Positions 24,227 to 33,135 are shown, numbered from the stretch's first letter. The stretch: DNA of 46,421 nucleotides from an uncultured Eubacteriales bacterium (GCA_934643185.1 CAKUBN010000015.1:1-46421); one strand, 5' to 3'. Notes: generated by a model from the letters alone, not told the origin. Numbers and translations are program-made.

Positions 24227-24985
24227 ATGAAATATGACGTTCAACTCTGCGAGGTACTGCGCCGCGCGCAGACCGCAGAGAACACCTTTGATTATACGGT
24301 CTTAGCGCCGAAACTGGCAGAAGTGGCGCAGCCCGGACAGTTTGCACACATTTACGTGCCCGGTAAAACGCTGCGCCGCCCGATTTCCATTTGTGACATC
24401 GATAAGAAAAACGGCACGCTGCGCTTTGTGTTCCAGATTCGCGGCGCGGGTACAGAGCAGCTCTCGAAGTTTGAGGTCGGCGATAAGATGGATATTTTGG
24501 CGCCCCTCGGCCACGGCTTTACGTTCGACCCGAACGCGCACAATTTGTTCATCGGCGGCGGTATCGGTGTGCCTCCGCTTTTCGGCGCAGCAAGGCAATG
24601 CGGCAAAAACGCCACGGTGGCGGTCGGTTTCCGCAATAAGAATTTCGTGATTCTCGAAGACGACTTCCGTGCGGCAGGCTGCGACCTGCGCATTGCGACG
24701 GATGACGGCAGCTACGGCCACCACGGCCTTGTCATCGATTTAATTCAGGATGTGCACCCCGATAAAATTTTTGCCTGCGGTCCGAAGGTCATGCTGCGCG
24801 CTGTGACGGAGTTTGCAAAAGCGCGCAACATTCCGTGCGAAATTTCCCTTGAGGAGCGCATGGCGTGCGGCATCGGTGCGTGCCTCGGTTGCGCGGTGGA
24901 GCTTTACGACGAAAACGGTGAAACGTATATGGGACATGTCTGTAAGGACGGACCGGTGTTCCCGGCGGAAAGGGTGGTATTCTGA
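24227..24985 (+). CDS. pyrK: dihydroorotate dehydrogenase electron-transfer subunit
   Basis: PyrK carries FAD and a [2Fe-2S] cluster and passes electrons from PyrD to NAD. In this 252-residue protein the flavin-binding RRPISICDI motif lies at about 46-54, a GGGIGVPPLF nucleotide-binding motif near 106-115, and the cluster ligands appear as CGIGACLGC (about 213-221) plus a later Cys in GHVCKDGPVF. ATG 24227, with AAAGGA upstream, is preferred over ATG 24200 inside the pyrF stop because the domain begins there. Confidence 0.94.
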   Translation: MKYDVQLCEVLRRAQTAENTFDYTVLAPKLAEVAQPGQFAHIYVPGKTLRRPISICDIDKKNGTLRFVFQIRGAGTEQLSKFEVGDKMDILAPLGHGFTFDPNAHNLFIGGGIGVPPLFGAARQCGKNATVAVGFRNKNFVILEDDFRAAGCDLRIATDDGSYGHHGLVIDLIQDVHPDKIFACGPKVMLRAVTEFAKARNIPCEISLEERMACGIGACLGCAVELYDENGETYMGHVCKDGPVFPAERVVF

Positions 24986-25896
24986 TGGCTGATTTAAAGG
25001 TTTCGGTTGCGGGTGTGGAGTTCCATAATCCGCTCATTGCGGCGTCCGGCACGTTCGGTTTCGGCCGCGAATATGCAGAGTTTTACCCGCTCTCCGCACT
25101 CGGCGGTATTTCTTCTAAGGGCATCACGTTAAAGGCGCGACCGGGCAATCCTGCGCCGCGCATTGCGGAAGCCCCCGGCGGTATGCTGAATGCCGTGGGT
25201 CTGCAAAATCCGGGTGTCGATCACTTCATCGAAAAAGATCTCCCGTGGCTGCGCAAGCAGGGCGTGACCATCATTGCGAACATTGCCGGCAATACGCCGG
25301 AGGATTACTGCGCTATGGCGGAAAAACTGAATGACACCGACATCGACATGATCGAAATGAACATCTCTTGCCCGAACGTGAAGCAGGGCGGCGTGCAGTT
25401 CGGCACGAGCTGCGCAGGCGTTGAAGACATCACAAAAGCGGTGCGCGCGCATTGCAAAAAGCCGCTGATGGTGAAGCTTTCCCCGAATGTGACGGATATT
25501 TCCGAGATCGCGCTCGCGGCGGAAAGCGCCGGTGCGGATGCCGTCTCCATGATCAACACGCTGACCGGCATGCGTATCGACATCAACACGAAGCGTCCGA
25601 TCATTCACAACAACACAGGTGGCTTCTCCGGCCCGGCGCTTTTGCCCATTGCGGTGCGCATGGTGTGGCAGACGTATCAGAAGGTGAAAATTCCGATCGT
25701 CGGTCTCGGCGGCATCAGCACGTGGCAGGACGCCGTGGAAATGCTGCTTGCAGGTGCGACGGCGCTGCAGATCGGCACCGTGTTGCTCACAGACCCGTAT
25801 GCGCCCGTGAAGATTACCGAAGGGCTTACAAATTACATGGATAAAAACGGCGTGAAAACCCTTTCCGAATTGACCGGTGCGATGCGTCCGTGGTAA
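24985..25896 (+). CDS. pyrD: dihydroorotate dehydrogenase, NAD-dependent type 1B
   Basis: Oxidises dihydroorotate to orotate. The 303-residue FMN enzyme shows NPLIAASGTFGFG at about residues 13-25, the catalytic-loop region MNISCPNVKQGG with the class 1B Cys near 130, VKLSPNVTDI, and the FMN-phosphate motifs IVGLGGI and LLAGATALQIGT near 235-260. The start codon overlaps the pyrK stop by one base, matching the obligatory PyrDB-PyrK complex. pyrE and the early genes are not in this window. Confidence 0.96.
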   Translation: MADLKVSVAGVEFHNPLIAASGTFGFGREYAEFYPLSALGGISSKGITLKARPGNPAPRIAEAPGGMLNAVGLQNPGVDHFIEKDLPWLRKQGVTIIANIAGNTPEDYCAMAEKLNDTDIDMIEMNISCPNVKQGGVQFGTSCAGVEDITKAVRAHCKKPLMVKLSPNVTDISEIALAAESAGADAVSMINTLTGMRIDINTKRPIIHNNTGGFSGPALLPIAVRMVWQTYQKVKIPIVGLGGISTWQDAVEMLLAGATALQIGTVLLTDPYAPVKITEGLTNYMDKNGVKTLSELTGAMRPW

Positions 25897-25901
25897 ATGA
25901 T

Positions 25902-26561
25902 ATGGAAAAATTACACTTATATCTTGTGCGCCACTGCGAAAGCCTCGGCAACCGCGAGAATATTTTTCAGGGTCAGCTTGACCTCGATATCAGCGCTACA
26001 GGAGAAAAGCAGTTGGCGCTTTTGGCGCTGCGGTTTCGGAACATCCCCATCGATGCTGTGTATTCGAGCCCGTTAAAGCGCGCCTATAAAACGGCGGAAG
26101 CGGTAGATTTGTACCACAGTTTGCCCATCATAAAATTGCCGGAGCTGATGGAAGTGGATGTTGGCGCGCTGTCCGGCATGAAGCTTGACAAAGCGTTTGC
26201 GGATTATCCGGTATTTGCCGAAAAGTGGCAGAATTCCCCGCAAAACTGCATTTTTCCGGAGGGAGAGACGACAGCGGAAGTCTATGACCGCGCAAAAAAA
26301 GCGCTTGCACGCGTGAAAGCGGATTGCATGGGCAAAACAGCGGTCATCACGTCGCACGGTTTTTTGTTGCGCTGCATGGCGTGTGAGATTTTGGAGCACG
26401 ATATTGAACGTTTGAGTGATATTCGTATCGGCGGCAACACCTCGGTTTCGGAATTTTATATCGGCAAAGACGGCAGCGTGGAAACGGTGCGCCTCAGCGA
26501 TAATAGCCACTTGCCGAAGGAACTGCTCGGCGACCCGAACCAGTATGTTGTCCACAAATAA
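25902..26561 (+). CDS. histidine phosphatase family protein
   Basis: A 219-residue member of the phosphoglycerate mutase-like superfamily. The phospho-accepting His lies in LVRHCESLGN (about residues 9-18, with RHC replacing the usual RHG), followed by YSSPLKRAYKTAE near 52-64, Glu in ELMEVDVGALSG and the second catalytic His in VITSHGFLLR near 150. Such proteins act on phosphosugars, alpha-ribazole phosphate or nucleotides; the substrate cannot be told. It starts 6 bases after pyrD, so it is probably the last gene of that operon. ATG 25902 is chosen over GTG 25890 on family length. Confidence 0.85.
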   Translation: MEKLHLYLVRHCESLGNRENIFQGQLDLDISATGEKQLALLALRFRNIPIDAVYSSPLKRAYKTAEAVDLYHSLPIIKLPELMEVDVGALSGMKLDKAFADYPVFAEKWQNSPQNCIFPEGETTAEVYDRAKKALARVKADCMGKTAVITSHGFLLRCMACEILEHDIERLSDIRIGGNTSVSEFYIGKDGSVETVRLSDNSHLPKELLGDPNQYVVHK

Positions 26562-26574
26562 TATATAGCAAAAG

Positions 26575-26603
26575 ACATAAGAAAAGCCCCTGAAGCATAC
26601 CAT
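26575..26603 (+). promoter_or_regulatory. candidate sigma-E-type promoter of sigK
   Basis: ACATAAG (26575-26581), a 14-base spacer and CATACCAT (26596-26603). The -10 differs from the B. subtilis sigma-E consensus CATACAnT at one position, and the -35 resembles TCATATT. Sigma-E dependence of sigK is established in B. subtilis. The predicted start is about 26609-26611, just before the ribosome binding site. Confidence 0.5.
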
Positions 26604-26640
26604 TCTCCAAAGGGGGAGTGGGTATGCTTTGGGGGCTTTT
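26582..26640 (+). promoter_or_regulatory. long hairpin covering the sigK ribosome binding site and start codon
   Basis: AAAAGCCCC (26582-26590) pairs with GGGGCTTTT (26632-26640), two G-U pairs continue it, AAGCATACC (26593-26601) pairs with GGTATGCTT (26621-26629), and with one bulged G seven further pairs reach a 4-base loop at 26109+500 (26609-26612). GGGGGAG (26612-26618) and ATG (26624-26626) are both inside. It may also terminate the upstream operon, although the U tract is only four. Confidence 0.75.
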
Positions 26641-27307
26641 GGAGTATTTATCGTCGATTTTGTTTTTCTTTCTGCACATCACAAGCGCCGGGTCGTTTCC
26701 AAAGGCGCTGACTGCGGCGGAGGAGAAAAAATATCTGGAGCAAATGGCGGCGGGCGACCACCACGCGCGGCAAAAACTCATCGAACACAATTTACGGCTT
26801 GTGGCGCACATTGCGAAGAAATACTATGCCGATGAAAATGACCGCGATGACCTCGTTTCCATTGGTACAGTGGGGCTCATCAAAGCTGTGGACAGCTTCG
26901 ACCCGACAAAGGGCATTCGGCTTTCGAGCTACGCTTCGCGGTGCATTGAAAATGAGATTCTGATGTTCTTCCGCAGCGCGAAAAAGACGGCGCAGGACGT
27001 ATCGCTGAATGACCCCATCGATACCGACAAGGACGGCAACACGCTGACACTGCTCGACACCATCGCGACGGACGACCACATTTTGGAGGACATCGACCTG
27101 CGCATGAAGGTGCGGCAGTTGTACGACGCGGTGAAGACCCGGCTTTCGCCGCGCGAGCGCGAGATCGTCCTGCTGCGCTACGGTCTTACAGGCCAGCGCC
27201 CGCTTGTGCAGAGAGAGGTTGCCAAACGGCTGAAAATCTCCCGCAGCTACGTTTCGCGCCTTGAGAAAAAAGCCCTGCAAAAGTTAAGAAAAGCGTTCGA
27301 CGAATAA
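26624..27307 (+). CDS. sigK: RNA polymerase sporulation sigma factor SigK
   Basis: Sigma-K directs late mother-cell transcription in sporulation. The 227-residue protein matches pro-sigma-K along its length: a hydrophobic N-terminal pro-sequence (LLEYLSSILFFFLHITSAGS, about 4-23) that in B. subtilis is cleaved by SpoIVFB, then EEKKYLE.MAAGD.HAR, the sigma region 2 core (EHNLRLVAHIAKKY; DLVSIGTVGLIKAVDSFD; LSSYASRCIENEILM), the sigma-K stretch DVSLNDPIDTDKDGN, and a region 4 helix-turn-helix (EVAKRLKISRSYVSRLEKKA). The gene is continuous, with no skin-type insertion. ATG 26624 is chosen because GGGGGAG lies 6 bases upstream; an in-frame GTG at 26618 overlaps that site. It is followed by a bidirectional terminator. 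Confidence 0.93.
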   Translation: MLWGLLEYLSSILFFFLHITSAGSFPKALTAAEEKKYLEQMAAGDHHARQKLIEHNLRLVAHIAKKYYADENDRDDLVSIGTVGLIKAVDSFDPTKGIRLSSYASRCIENEILMFFRSAKKTAQDVSLNDPIDTDKDGNTLTLLDTIATDDHILEDIDLRMKVRQLYDAVKTRLSPREREIVLLRYGLTGQRPLVQREVAKRLKISRSYVSRLEKKALQKLRKAFDE

Positions 27308-27349
27308 AAAACGCGTGCCTCACACGAATTTGTGGGTGCACGCGTTTGG
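27306..27349. terminator. bidirectional terminator between sigK and the UvrA-like gene
   Basis: AAACGCGTGC (27309-27318) pairs with GCACGCGTTT (27338-27347), with an inner CACA/TGTG stem. A-rich on the left and T-rich on the right, so it can serve both converging genes. Confidence 0.75.
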
Positions 27350-27350
27350 C

Positions 27351-29852
27351 TTAAATAAATTTGCCGGTCACGCTGTCGGGCGTGTTTTTGATCTGCTCCG
27401 GGGTGCCGCAGGCGACGAGACGGCCGCCCGCTTCACCGCCGCCGGGACCCATATCGAGAATATAATCTGCGCTGCGGATGACGTCGAGGTCGTGCTCAAT
27501 GACGATGACGGTCGCGCCGCTGTCGATGAGCGTTTGGAACACGGTGAGCAGCGTCTGCACGTCGAGTGGGTGCAGGCCGATGGTCGGCTCGTCGAACACG
27601 AACACGGAGCCGCCTTGCGCTTTGCCCATTTCACTCGCGAGCTTTAAGCGCTGCGCTTCGCCGCCTGAAAGCCCGGGCGTTTCCTCGCCGAGCGTCAAAT
27701 ACCCGAGGCCGAGGCTGCTTAAGACATTCAGCCGCTGCGAAACGAGTTTCCAGTCCTTGCAGGCCGAAAGCGCCGTGCGCACGTCCATGTCCATGATCTC
27801 GGGCAGCATGTAGGCTTCGCCGCTTTTTGTCACGCAATGGATGCCGGACGCTTCCTTGCCGTAGCGACTGCCGCGGCAATCCGGGCAGGGAATGTCCACG
27901 TCGGGCAAAAACTGCACGTCTAAGCTGATGCTGCCGGTGCCGTCGCAGGTGGGGCAGCGCAGCTTGCCTGTATTGTACGAGAAGTCGCCGGCCTTGTATT
28001 TGTTATTCTTCGCGTCCGGCGTGCGTGCAAAAATTTTGCGCAGCTCGTCATGCACATTGGCGTAGGTGGCGACGGTGGAGCGCACGTTGATGCCGATGGG
28101 TGTGGCGTCGATGAGCTTCACCTGGTCGATGCCCTCGGCGCTGACAGATTTGACGTGTGCGGGCAGCTTTCCGCCGTGAATGTGCGCCGAAAGCGCCGGG
28201 ATGAGGCTTTCCAAAATGAGCGTCGTTTTGCCGGAGCCGGAAACACCCGTGACGACGGTCAGGCGGCCCTTCGGAATATCTACCTCAAGCGGCTTTACCG
28301 TGTGAATGCGGTCGGTGGAAAGGTGGATCGCGCCGTTTTGGAAAAGCTCCTCTTCCGGCGCTTGCTGCCGCGAGATGCCTTGTCTTCCCGCTAAAAAAGG
28401 GCCGATTTGCGAGCTTTCGTTTGCCTTGATGTCGTCGATCGTGCCCTCTGCGATGACGTGACCGCCCTTTGCGCCAGCCTCCGGGCCCATTTCAATGAGC
28501 CAATCGGCTTCACTTAAAATCTGCGTATCGTGGTCGACGAGCAAAACGGAGTTGCCGTCGGCGACAAGGTCGTGCATCACGCCGGTGAGGCCGACGATGT
28601 TTGCCGGGTGCAGGCCGATGGAGGGCTCGTCGAGCACATACAAAACGCCGGTGGTGCGGTTGCGCACGGCGCGGGCAAGCTGCATGCGCTGGCGCTCGCC
28701 CGTGGAAAGCGTGGAGGCGGCGCGGTCCAGCGTCAAATAGCCGAGCCCAAGTTCCAAAAGGCGCTTGGCGTTCAGCGTGAACGAATCGCATATGCTCTGC
28801 GCCATGGGGCGCATTTCTTCGGGTAACGAGCCCGGCACACCCGCGACCCATTCGGTGAGGTCCGAAAGCGTCATGCGGCAGGCTTCATCTAAAGAGATGC
28901 CGCGCAGCTTTGGCAATCGAGCCTTTTCTGATAACCGCGAGCCGCCGCAGTCTGGGCACGGCTCAGTCTTGAGGAACTTTTCCACGCGCTTCATGCCGTT
29001 TTCGTCCTTGACTTTGGAGAGCGCGTTTTCCACAGTGTATACGGCGTTGAAGTAAGTGAAATCCATTTCGCCTGCTGCGCCGCTCGTCTTATTTTGGTAG
29101 ATCATGTGCTTTTTGATGGCGGGGCCGTGGAACACGATGTCCTTTTCCTTGTCTGTCAGCTCGCGGAACGGCACGTCGGTGCGCACGCCGAGGTCGCGGG
29201 CGATGTCCTTCATCAAGGACCACATCAGCGTCTGCCACGGGCGCACCGCGCCTTCGTCAATCGTGAGCGAATCGTCCGGCACAAGCGTGCTTTCATCTAC
29301 AATGCGCACGATGCCGGTGCCGTCGCATTTGCGGCACGCGCCTTGGCTGTTGAACGCGAGCTCCTCCGCGGATGGCGCGAAAAACTCCGTACCGCAAACG
29401 GGGCACACGCACGGCTGACCGGCTGCGACGGCCAGTGTCGGCGGAATATAATGTCCGTTTGGGCAGCGGTGGCTCGCGAGACGCGAGTACATCAGGCGCA
29501 GACTGTTGAGTAACTCCGTGCCCGTGCCGAATGTGCTGCGGATGCCCGGGACATTGGGGCGCTGGTGCAGTGCGAGCGCGGCCGGGACATATAGAACTTC
29601 GTCCACCTGTGCCTGTGCCGCCTGCGTCATACGGCGGCGCGTGTAGGTGGAAAGCGACTCCAAATACCGCCGCGAGCCCTCTGCATACAAAACACCGAGC
29701 GCAAGCGACGATTTGCCGGAGCCCGAAACACCCGCTACGCCAACGATCTTATGCAGCGGCACATGGATGTCAATGTTTTTGAGATTGTGCACGCGTGCAC
29801 CGCGCACCTCGATGTGGTCGACAAGATTGAATTTGTGCTTTGCTTGTTCCAT
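27351..29852 (-). CDS. class II UvrA-like ABC ATPase (excinuclease A paralogue)
   Basis: An 833-residue protein with two ABC ATPase halves. Walker A motifs are GVSGSGKSS (about 41-49) and GVSGSGKTT (about 531-539), with signatures LSTGERQRMQLARA (about 387) and LSGGEAQRLKLASE (about 729). Zinc-binding Cys pairs are seen (CPVCG, CRKCDGTG, CPDCGG, CPTCDGTG, CPDCRG). It is about 100 residues shorter than canonical UvrA (about 940), and the missing part corresponds to the UvrB-binding insertion of the first half, so it fits the class II UvrA group. Some of these are linked to resistance to DNA-binding drugs, but most are uncharacterised. Its ATG directly abuts the recQ stop codon (TAAATG), so the two are one operon. 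Confidence 0.85.
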   Translation of the reverse strand: MEQAKHKFNLVDHIEVRGARVHNLKNIDIHVPLHKIVGVAGVSGSGKSSLALGVLYAEGSRRYLESLSTYTRRRMTQAAQAQVDEVLYVPAALALHQRPNVPGIRSTFGTGTELLNSLRLMYSRLASHRCPNGHYIPPTLAVAAGQPCVCPVCGTEFFAPSAEELAFNSQGACRKCDGTGIVRIVDESTLVPDDSLTIDEGAVRPWQTLMWSLMKDIARDLGVRTDVPFRELTDKEKDIVFHGPAIKKHMIYQNKTSGAAGEMDFTYFNAVYTVENALSKVKDENGMKRVEKFLKTEPCPDCGGSRLSEKARLPKLRGISLDEACRMTLSDLTEWVAGVPGSLPEEMRPMAQSICDSFTLNAKRLLELGLGYLTLDRAASTLSTGERQRMQLARAVRNRTTGVLYVLDEPSIGLHPANIVGLTGVMHDLVADGNSVLLVDHDTQILSEADWLIEMGPEAGAKGGHVIAEGTIDDIKANESSQIGPFLAGRQGISRQQAPEEELFQNGAIHLSTDRIHTVKPLEVDIPKGRLTVVTGVSGSGKTTLILESLIPALSAHIHGGKLPAHVKSVSAEGIDQVKLIDATPIGINVRSTVATYANVHDELRKIFARTPDAKNNKYKAGDFSYNTGKLRCPTCDGTGSISLDVQFLPDVDIPCPDCRGSRYGKEASGIHCVTKSGEAYMLPEIMDMDVRTALSACKDWKLVSQRLNVLSSLGLGYLTLGEETPGLSGGEAQRLKLASEMGKAQGGSVFVFDEPTIGLHPLDVQTLLTVFQTLIDSGATVIVIEHDLDVIRSADYILDMGPGGGEAGGRLVACGTPEQIKNTPDSVTGKFI

Positions 29853-31670
29853 TTATTCTTCCTCCGCTTTGCGGTTGATCTCTTCCAAAAAGGCCTTGCC
29901 GTAGCGATGCGCCTTGCGCTCGCCCACGCCGGAGACCTGCAAAAGCTCCTGTTCGTCCGTCGGCATTTTGGCGCACATATCGCGCAAAGTGGCGTCGGTG
30001 AAAACGACGTAGGCCGGCACGCTCGCTTTTGCGGCAAGCGCGGCACGCAGCTTTTTCAGCCGTGCGAAAAGCTTCGGGTCGGCATCGCCTGCGGCCTTGT
30101 CCGGCTTCTTCGCTTTTTCCTGCGGCACGGGAATACGCATTTCAAAGCCTTTTTCCCCGAGCAAAACCGGCCGCGCGTTCTGCGTCAGCTTTAAAACCGG
30201 GTATTGCCCGTCGGTCTGGATGAGCAATTCCTGCATCAAAAGTGCGTCGATGATACGCTTAATTTCAAAAATCGGCTTTTCGCGCATGAGCCCGTAGTTG
30301 GACTGTGTTTGCAGCCCCATTTGCAGAATGCGCTCGTTTTCGCTGCCGCGCAGAATGTCGCAGATCGTGCTTGCGCCGAGCCGCTGCCCGGTGCGCGCCA
30401 CGCAGGAGAGCACCTGCTGTGCTTCCACGGTGGCCTCCACCAAAACGGAGCCGCCCGCGCAGCTCGAACAGTTGCCGCAGTATTCCTCGGCAGGCTCGCC
30501 GAAATATTTTAAGATAAACGCGCGCAGGCAGTCTGCCGTCGTGCAGTAATACGTCATTTTGCGCAGGCGGTCGTATTCGCGCTGGATGAGCTTTTCCTGC
30601 GTCTCAAAATCGAGGTCGGGGTTCGGGTCGCTGTTTTCAATCAAATAGCGGTTCGTGCGCACATCCTGCGGGCTGTAAAGCAGAATGCACTCGGCGGGGC
30701 TGCCATCGCGGCCCGCACGCCCGGCCTCCTGATAATAGCTCTCAAGGTTTTTCGGCATGTTGTAGTGGATGACAAACGACACGTTCGATTTGTCGATGCC
30801 CATGCCGAATGCGTTTGTCGCAACCATGACGAGCTTGCGGTCGTAGACGAAATCGTCTTGGTTCTGCCGGCGTTCCTCCTCCGGCAGACCTGCGTGGTAG
30901 CGCGTGGAGGGGATGCCCTTGTCGTTTAAAAGCGCGTCCACTTCTTCCACGGCGCGGCGCGTAGAGCAATACACAATGCCGCATTTGCCCGGGCGTTCTT
31001 CAATGAGCTTCAAAAGCGCCAGCGCCTTGCTGTGCGGCGTCTGCACGCCGAAATACAGATTCGGGCGGTCAAAACCCGTCGTGACGCGCACGGGGTCGAT
31101 GAGGTGCAGGTGCTCTGTAATGTCCTTGCGCACGGCTTTCGTCGCCGTAGCGGTGAATGCACCGATCGTCGGGCGGGTTTTCAGACTCTCGGCAAATTCC
31201 GCGATTTTGAGGTAATCCGGGCGGAAATCCTGCCCCCACTGGGAGACGCAGTGCGCTTCGTCCACGGCGATGAGCGAAATCTCAAGGCTTTCCACCGCCG
31301 CGCGGAAGTTTTCCGTAGAAAGCCGCTCCGGCGCGACGTAGACGAGCTTATACATACCTTCGGATAAATTGTGCAGCGCGCGGTTATACTGCGCCGGGGT
31401 GAGCGAGCTGTTGAGGTACGCCGCGTGCACGCCCGCCTGCGTCAGGGATTCCACCTGGTCCTTCATCAGCGAGATCAGTGGGGAGACGACAAGCGTGATG
31501 CCCGGCAGAAGCAGAGCCGGTACCTGATAGCACACGGATTTGCCCGCGCCGGTCGGCATGACGCACAGCGCGTCGCGGCCCATAAGCAGCGCGTCTACAA
31601 TTTCCTCTTGCCCGCGGCGGAACGCGGTGTAGCCGAAATAGCGCCGCAGAATATCGAGTTTTGTTTCCAT
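29853..31670 (-). CDS. recQ: ATP-dependent DNA helicase RecQ
   Basis: RecQ unwinds DNA 3'-5' in recombination and replication repair. In this 605-residue protein Walker A PTGAGKSVCYQ is at about 39-49, DEAH at about 136-139 with VSQWGQDFRPDY following (the RecQ-specific aromatic-rich loop), and helicase motif VI near QEAGRAGRDG. The RQC zinc-binding Cys (CLRAF...YCGNCSSC) lie near 365-395, and a C-terminal HRDC domain covers about 520-600 (FARLKKLRAALAAKASVPAYVVF). The start has AAAGGA 7 bases upstream. No own promoter is obvious; the gene follows the transglutaminase terminator by about 20 bases. Confidence 0.95.
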   Translation of the reverse strand: METKLDILRRYFGYTAFRRGQEEIVDALLMGRDALCVMPTGAGKSVCYQVPALLLPGITLVVSPLISLMKDQVESLTQAGVHAAYLNSSLTPAQYNRALHNLSEGMYKLVYVAPERLSTENFRAAVESLEISLIAVDEAHCVSQWGQDFRPDYLKIAEFAESLKTRPTIGAFTATATKAVRKDITEHLHLIDPVRVTTGFDRPNLYFGVQTPHSKALALLKLIEERPGKCGIVYCSTRRAVEEVDALLNDKGIPSTRYHAGLPEEERRQNQDDFVYDRKLVMVATNAFGMGIDKSNVSFVIHYNMPKNLESYYQEAGRAGRDGSPAECILLYSPQDVRTNRYLIENSDPNPDLDFETQEKLIQREYDRLRKMTYYCTTADCLRAFILKYFGEPAEEYCGNCSSCAGGSVLVEATVEAQQVLSCVARTGQRLGASTICDILRGSENERILQMGLQTQSNYGLMREKPIFEIKRIIDALLMQELLIQTDGQYPVLKLTQNARPVLLGEKGFEMRIPVPQEKAKKPDKAAGDADPKLFARLKKLRAALAAKASVPAYVVFTDATLRDMCAKMPTDEQELLQVSGVGERKAHRYGKAFLEEINRKAEEE

Positions 31671-31690
31671 AGGTTTGTTCCTTTACGGTC

Positions 31691-31725
31691 AAAAATACCC
31701 GCGCGTGCAAAAACACGGCGGGCAT
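31691..31725 (-). terminator. Rho-independent terminator of the mgtE-transglutaminase operon
   Basis: On the minus strand a stem of ATGCCCGC...CGTG with CACG...GCGGGTAT around TTTTTG is followed by TTTTT. On the plus strand it lies at 31691-31725. Confidence 0.7.
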
Positions 31726-31737
31726 TTCGGTTTTGAT

Positions 31738-33108
31738 TTAGGAGAGCTTCTTCATTTCGATGATCTTCCAGTCGCAGTCCTTATCCATCCAGCGGATGCC
31801 GGCGTCTGCGTATTCGGCCTCGCCGCGCTGGTTATCGAACGGGTCAATGCGCAGCTGCGTCTTTGGCGGGTCAAAATCTGCCTGCAATTCGCTGTTTGCC
31901 GCCATGCGGAACGGATCGAGATTGCCAAAGTAGAAGTCGTTGCGCTCGCTGTCGCCCATGCGGTGTGCACTGCCGCCAAACGACGGGTCTGCAAACAGCC
32001 AGCCGTACGGGGCAATGTAGAACTGCGCCCAGTCGTGGCAGCCGGTGTCATCCGGCGCAACGAACAGGCCGCTCTGCCAGCGGGCAGGAATGCCTGCGCA
32101 GCGGCACAGCGTGATGAACAGTAGCGCCTGTACGCCGCAGTCGCCGTGCAGCCCCGCGCCGTAATAATCTGGGATGCTGCCCGGCAGCGTGAAGTATTCG
32201 CGCACATACGAATATGTACCGACCTTCGTGCAGTAATCGTAGAAGCTGCGCGCAAGCAGAAGCGGGTTCTTCTCATCGCCGGAAAGCTCCTTGCACAGCG
32301 CGCGGATGAGCGGCGTAAAGCGAATGTGCGGGTAGAGCTCCTCGGTGTCGAACGTCGGCTGCTCGGCGCTGACCTGTGCGGATTCGAGGTCGGTGTACTT
32401 TACATAGGAAAGATATTTGTACTCGACCCAGAAGGTCTCGTTTTTCTCAAACTTGCCGCGGAACGAAACCGTGCGTGCGGGCGCGTTTTCATCGGCGAGC
32501 TTATAAATGGGGTGGGAGGTCGCGATGATCTCAATATCGCGCATGTTCATCGCGTTCTTCGGCACGGGCAGGTGCACGGTCAGCTCCTCACCGGGGCGGA
32601 AAACATCGTCGTGCAGACGAAACTCTGCGCGCAGCTGAATGCTCCACAGCGCGTCGCCGTCCTTTTTCATGTCGCGCACATTCTGGCGCAGGAACTCCAC
32701 GCGTTCGCTCTTATCCTTCGGCGGCTTGCCGGCGCGCGCGGCGATATCTGGGTAAACACTCAAAAGTGTATCGTAGAATGTGCGGGAATACGTCGTTTTG
32801 CCGTTGATGTAGATCCAGTCGATGGCACCGCGGTCACGCAATGCGTCAAGCTCTGCCTTCGTGAAATCCGGAATTTCCTTCTGCACGAGCGACAAAGCGT
32901 CTTCTTCGCTGTATGTGTAGCCCGTCGGCAGTGCTTTCAAGACCTCACGCTCCAGCGCAAGGCGTGTTTTCATAAACGCCGGGACTTTCTCGTTTGCAAG
33001 GTATAGGTCGATAAGGTGGAACGCGCGGTCAAAATCGCCGCACCATTTTGCTTTTAAAATGTCTTCCGGCAGCGCGATCGCAAGCGTTTCAATATCTTTC
33101 TGGTTCAT
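31738..33108 (-). CDS. transglutaminase-like domain protein
   Basis: A 456-residue cytosolic-looking protein (no signal peptide). The C-terminal half carries a transglutaminase-like cysteine-protease fold: catalytic Cys in GDCGVQALLFITLCRCAGIPA (about 318-338), His in GCHDWAQFYI (about 353-362) and Asp in FADPSFGG (about 370-377). The N-terminal 150 residues are helical and unassigned, and the middle looks beta-rich. Such domains often act as peptidases rather than transglutaminases; the substrate is unknown. It lies 27 bases after mgtE with AAAGGAGG before its ATG, so the two are probably co-transcribed, a pairing I cannot explain functionally. Confidence 0.82.
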   Translation of the reverse strand: MNQKDIETLAIALPEDILKAKWCGDFDRAFHLIDLYLANEKVPAFMKTRLALEREVLKALPTGYTYSEEDALSLVQKEIPDFTKAELDALRDRGAIDWIYINGKTTYSRTFYDTLLSVYPDIAARAGKPPKDKSERVEFLRQNVRDMKKDGDALWSIQLRAEFRLHDDVFRPGEELTVHLPVPKNAMNMRDIEIIATSHPIYKLADENAPARTVSFRGKFEKNETFWVEYKYLSYVKYTDLESAQVSAEQPTFDTEELYPHIRFTPLIRALCKELSGDEKNPLLLARSFYDYCTKVGTYSYVREYFTLPGSIPDYYGAGLHGDCGVQALLFITLCRCAGIPARWQSGLFVAPDDTGCHDWAQFYIAPYGWLFADPSFGGSAHRMGDSERNDFYFGNLDPFRMAANSELQADFDPPKTQLRIDPFDNQRGEAEYADAGIRWMDKDCDWKIIEMKKLS

Positions 33109-33135
33109 AACAGCAGCCTCCTTTGAGGGATAAAG

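Noticed and set aside
26582..26640. Simple terminator only
   Set aside because: It can terminate, but the stem contains the sigK ribosome binding site and start codon, and its U tract is just four, so a purely terminating role does not explain its position or length.
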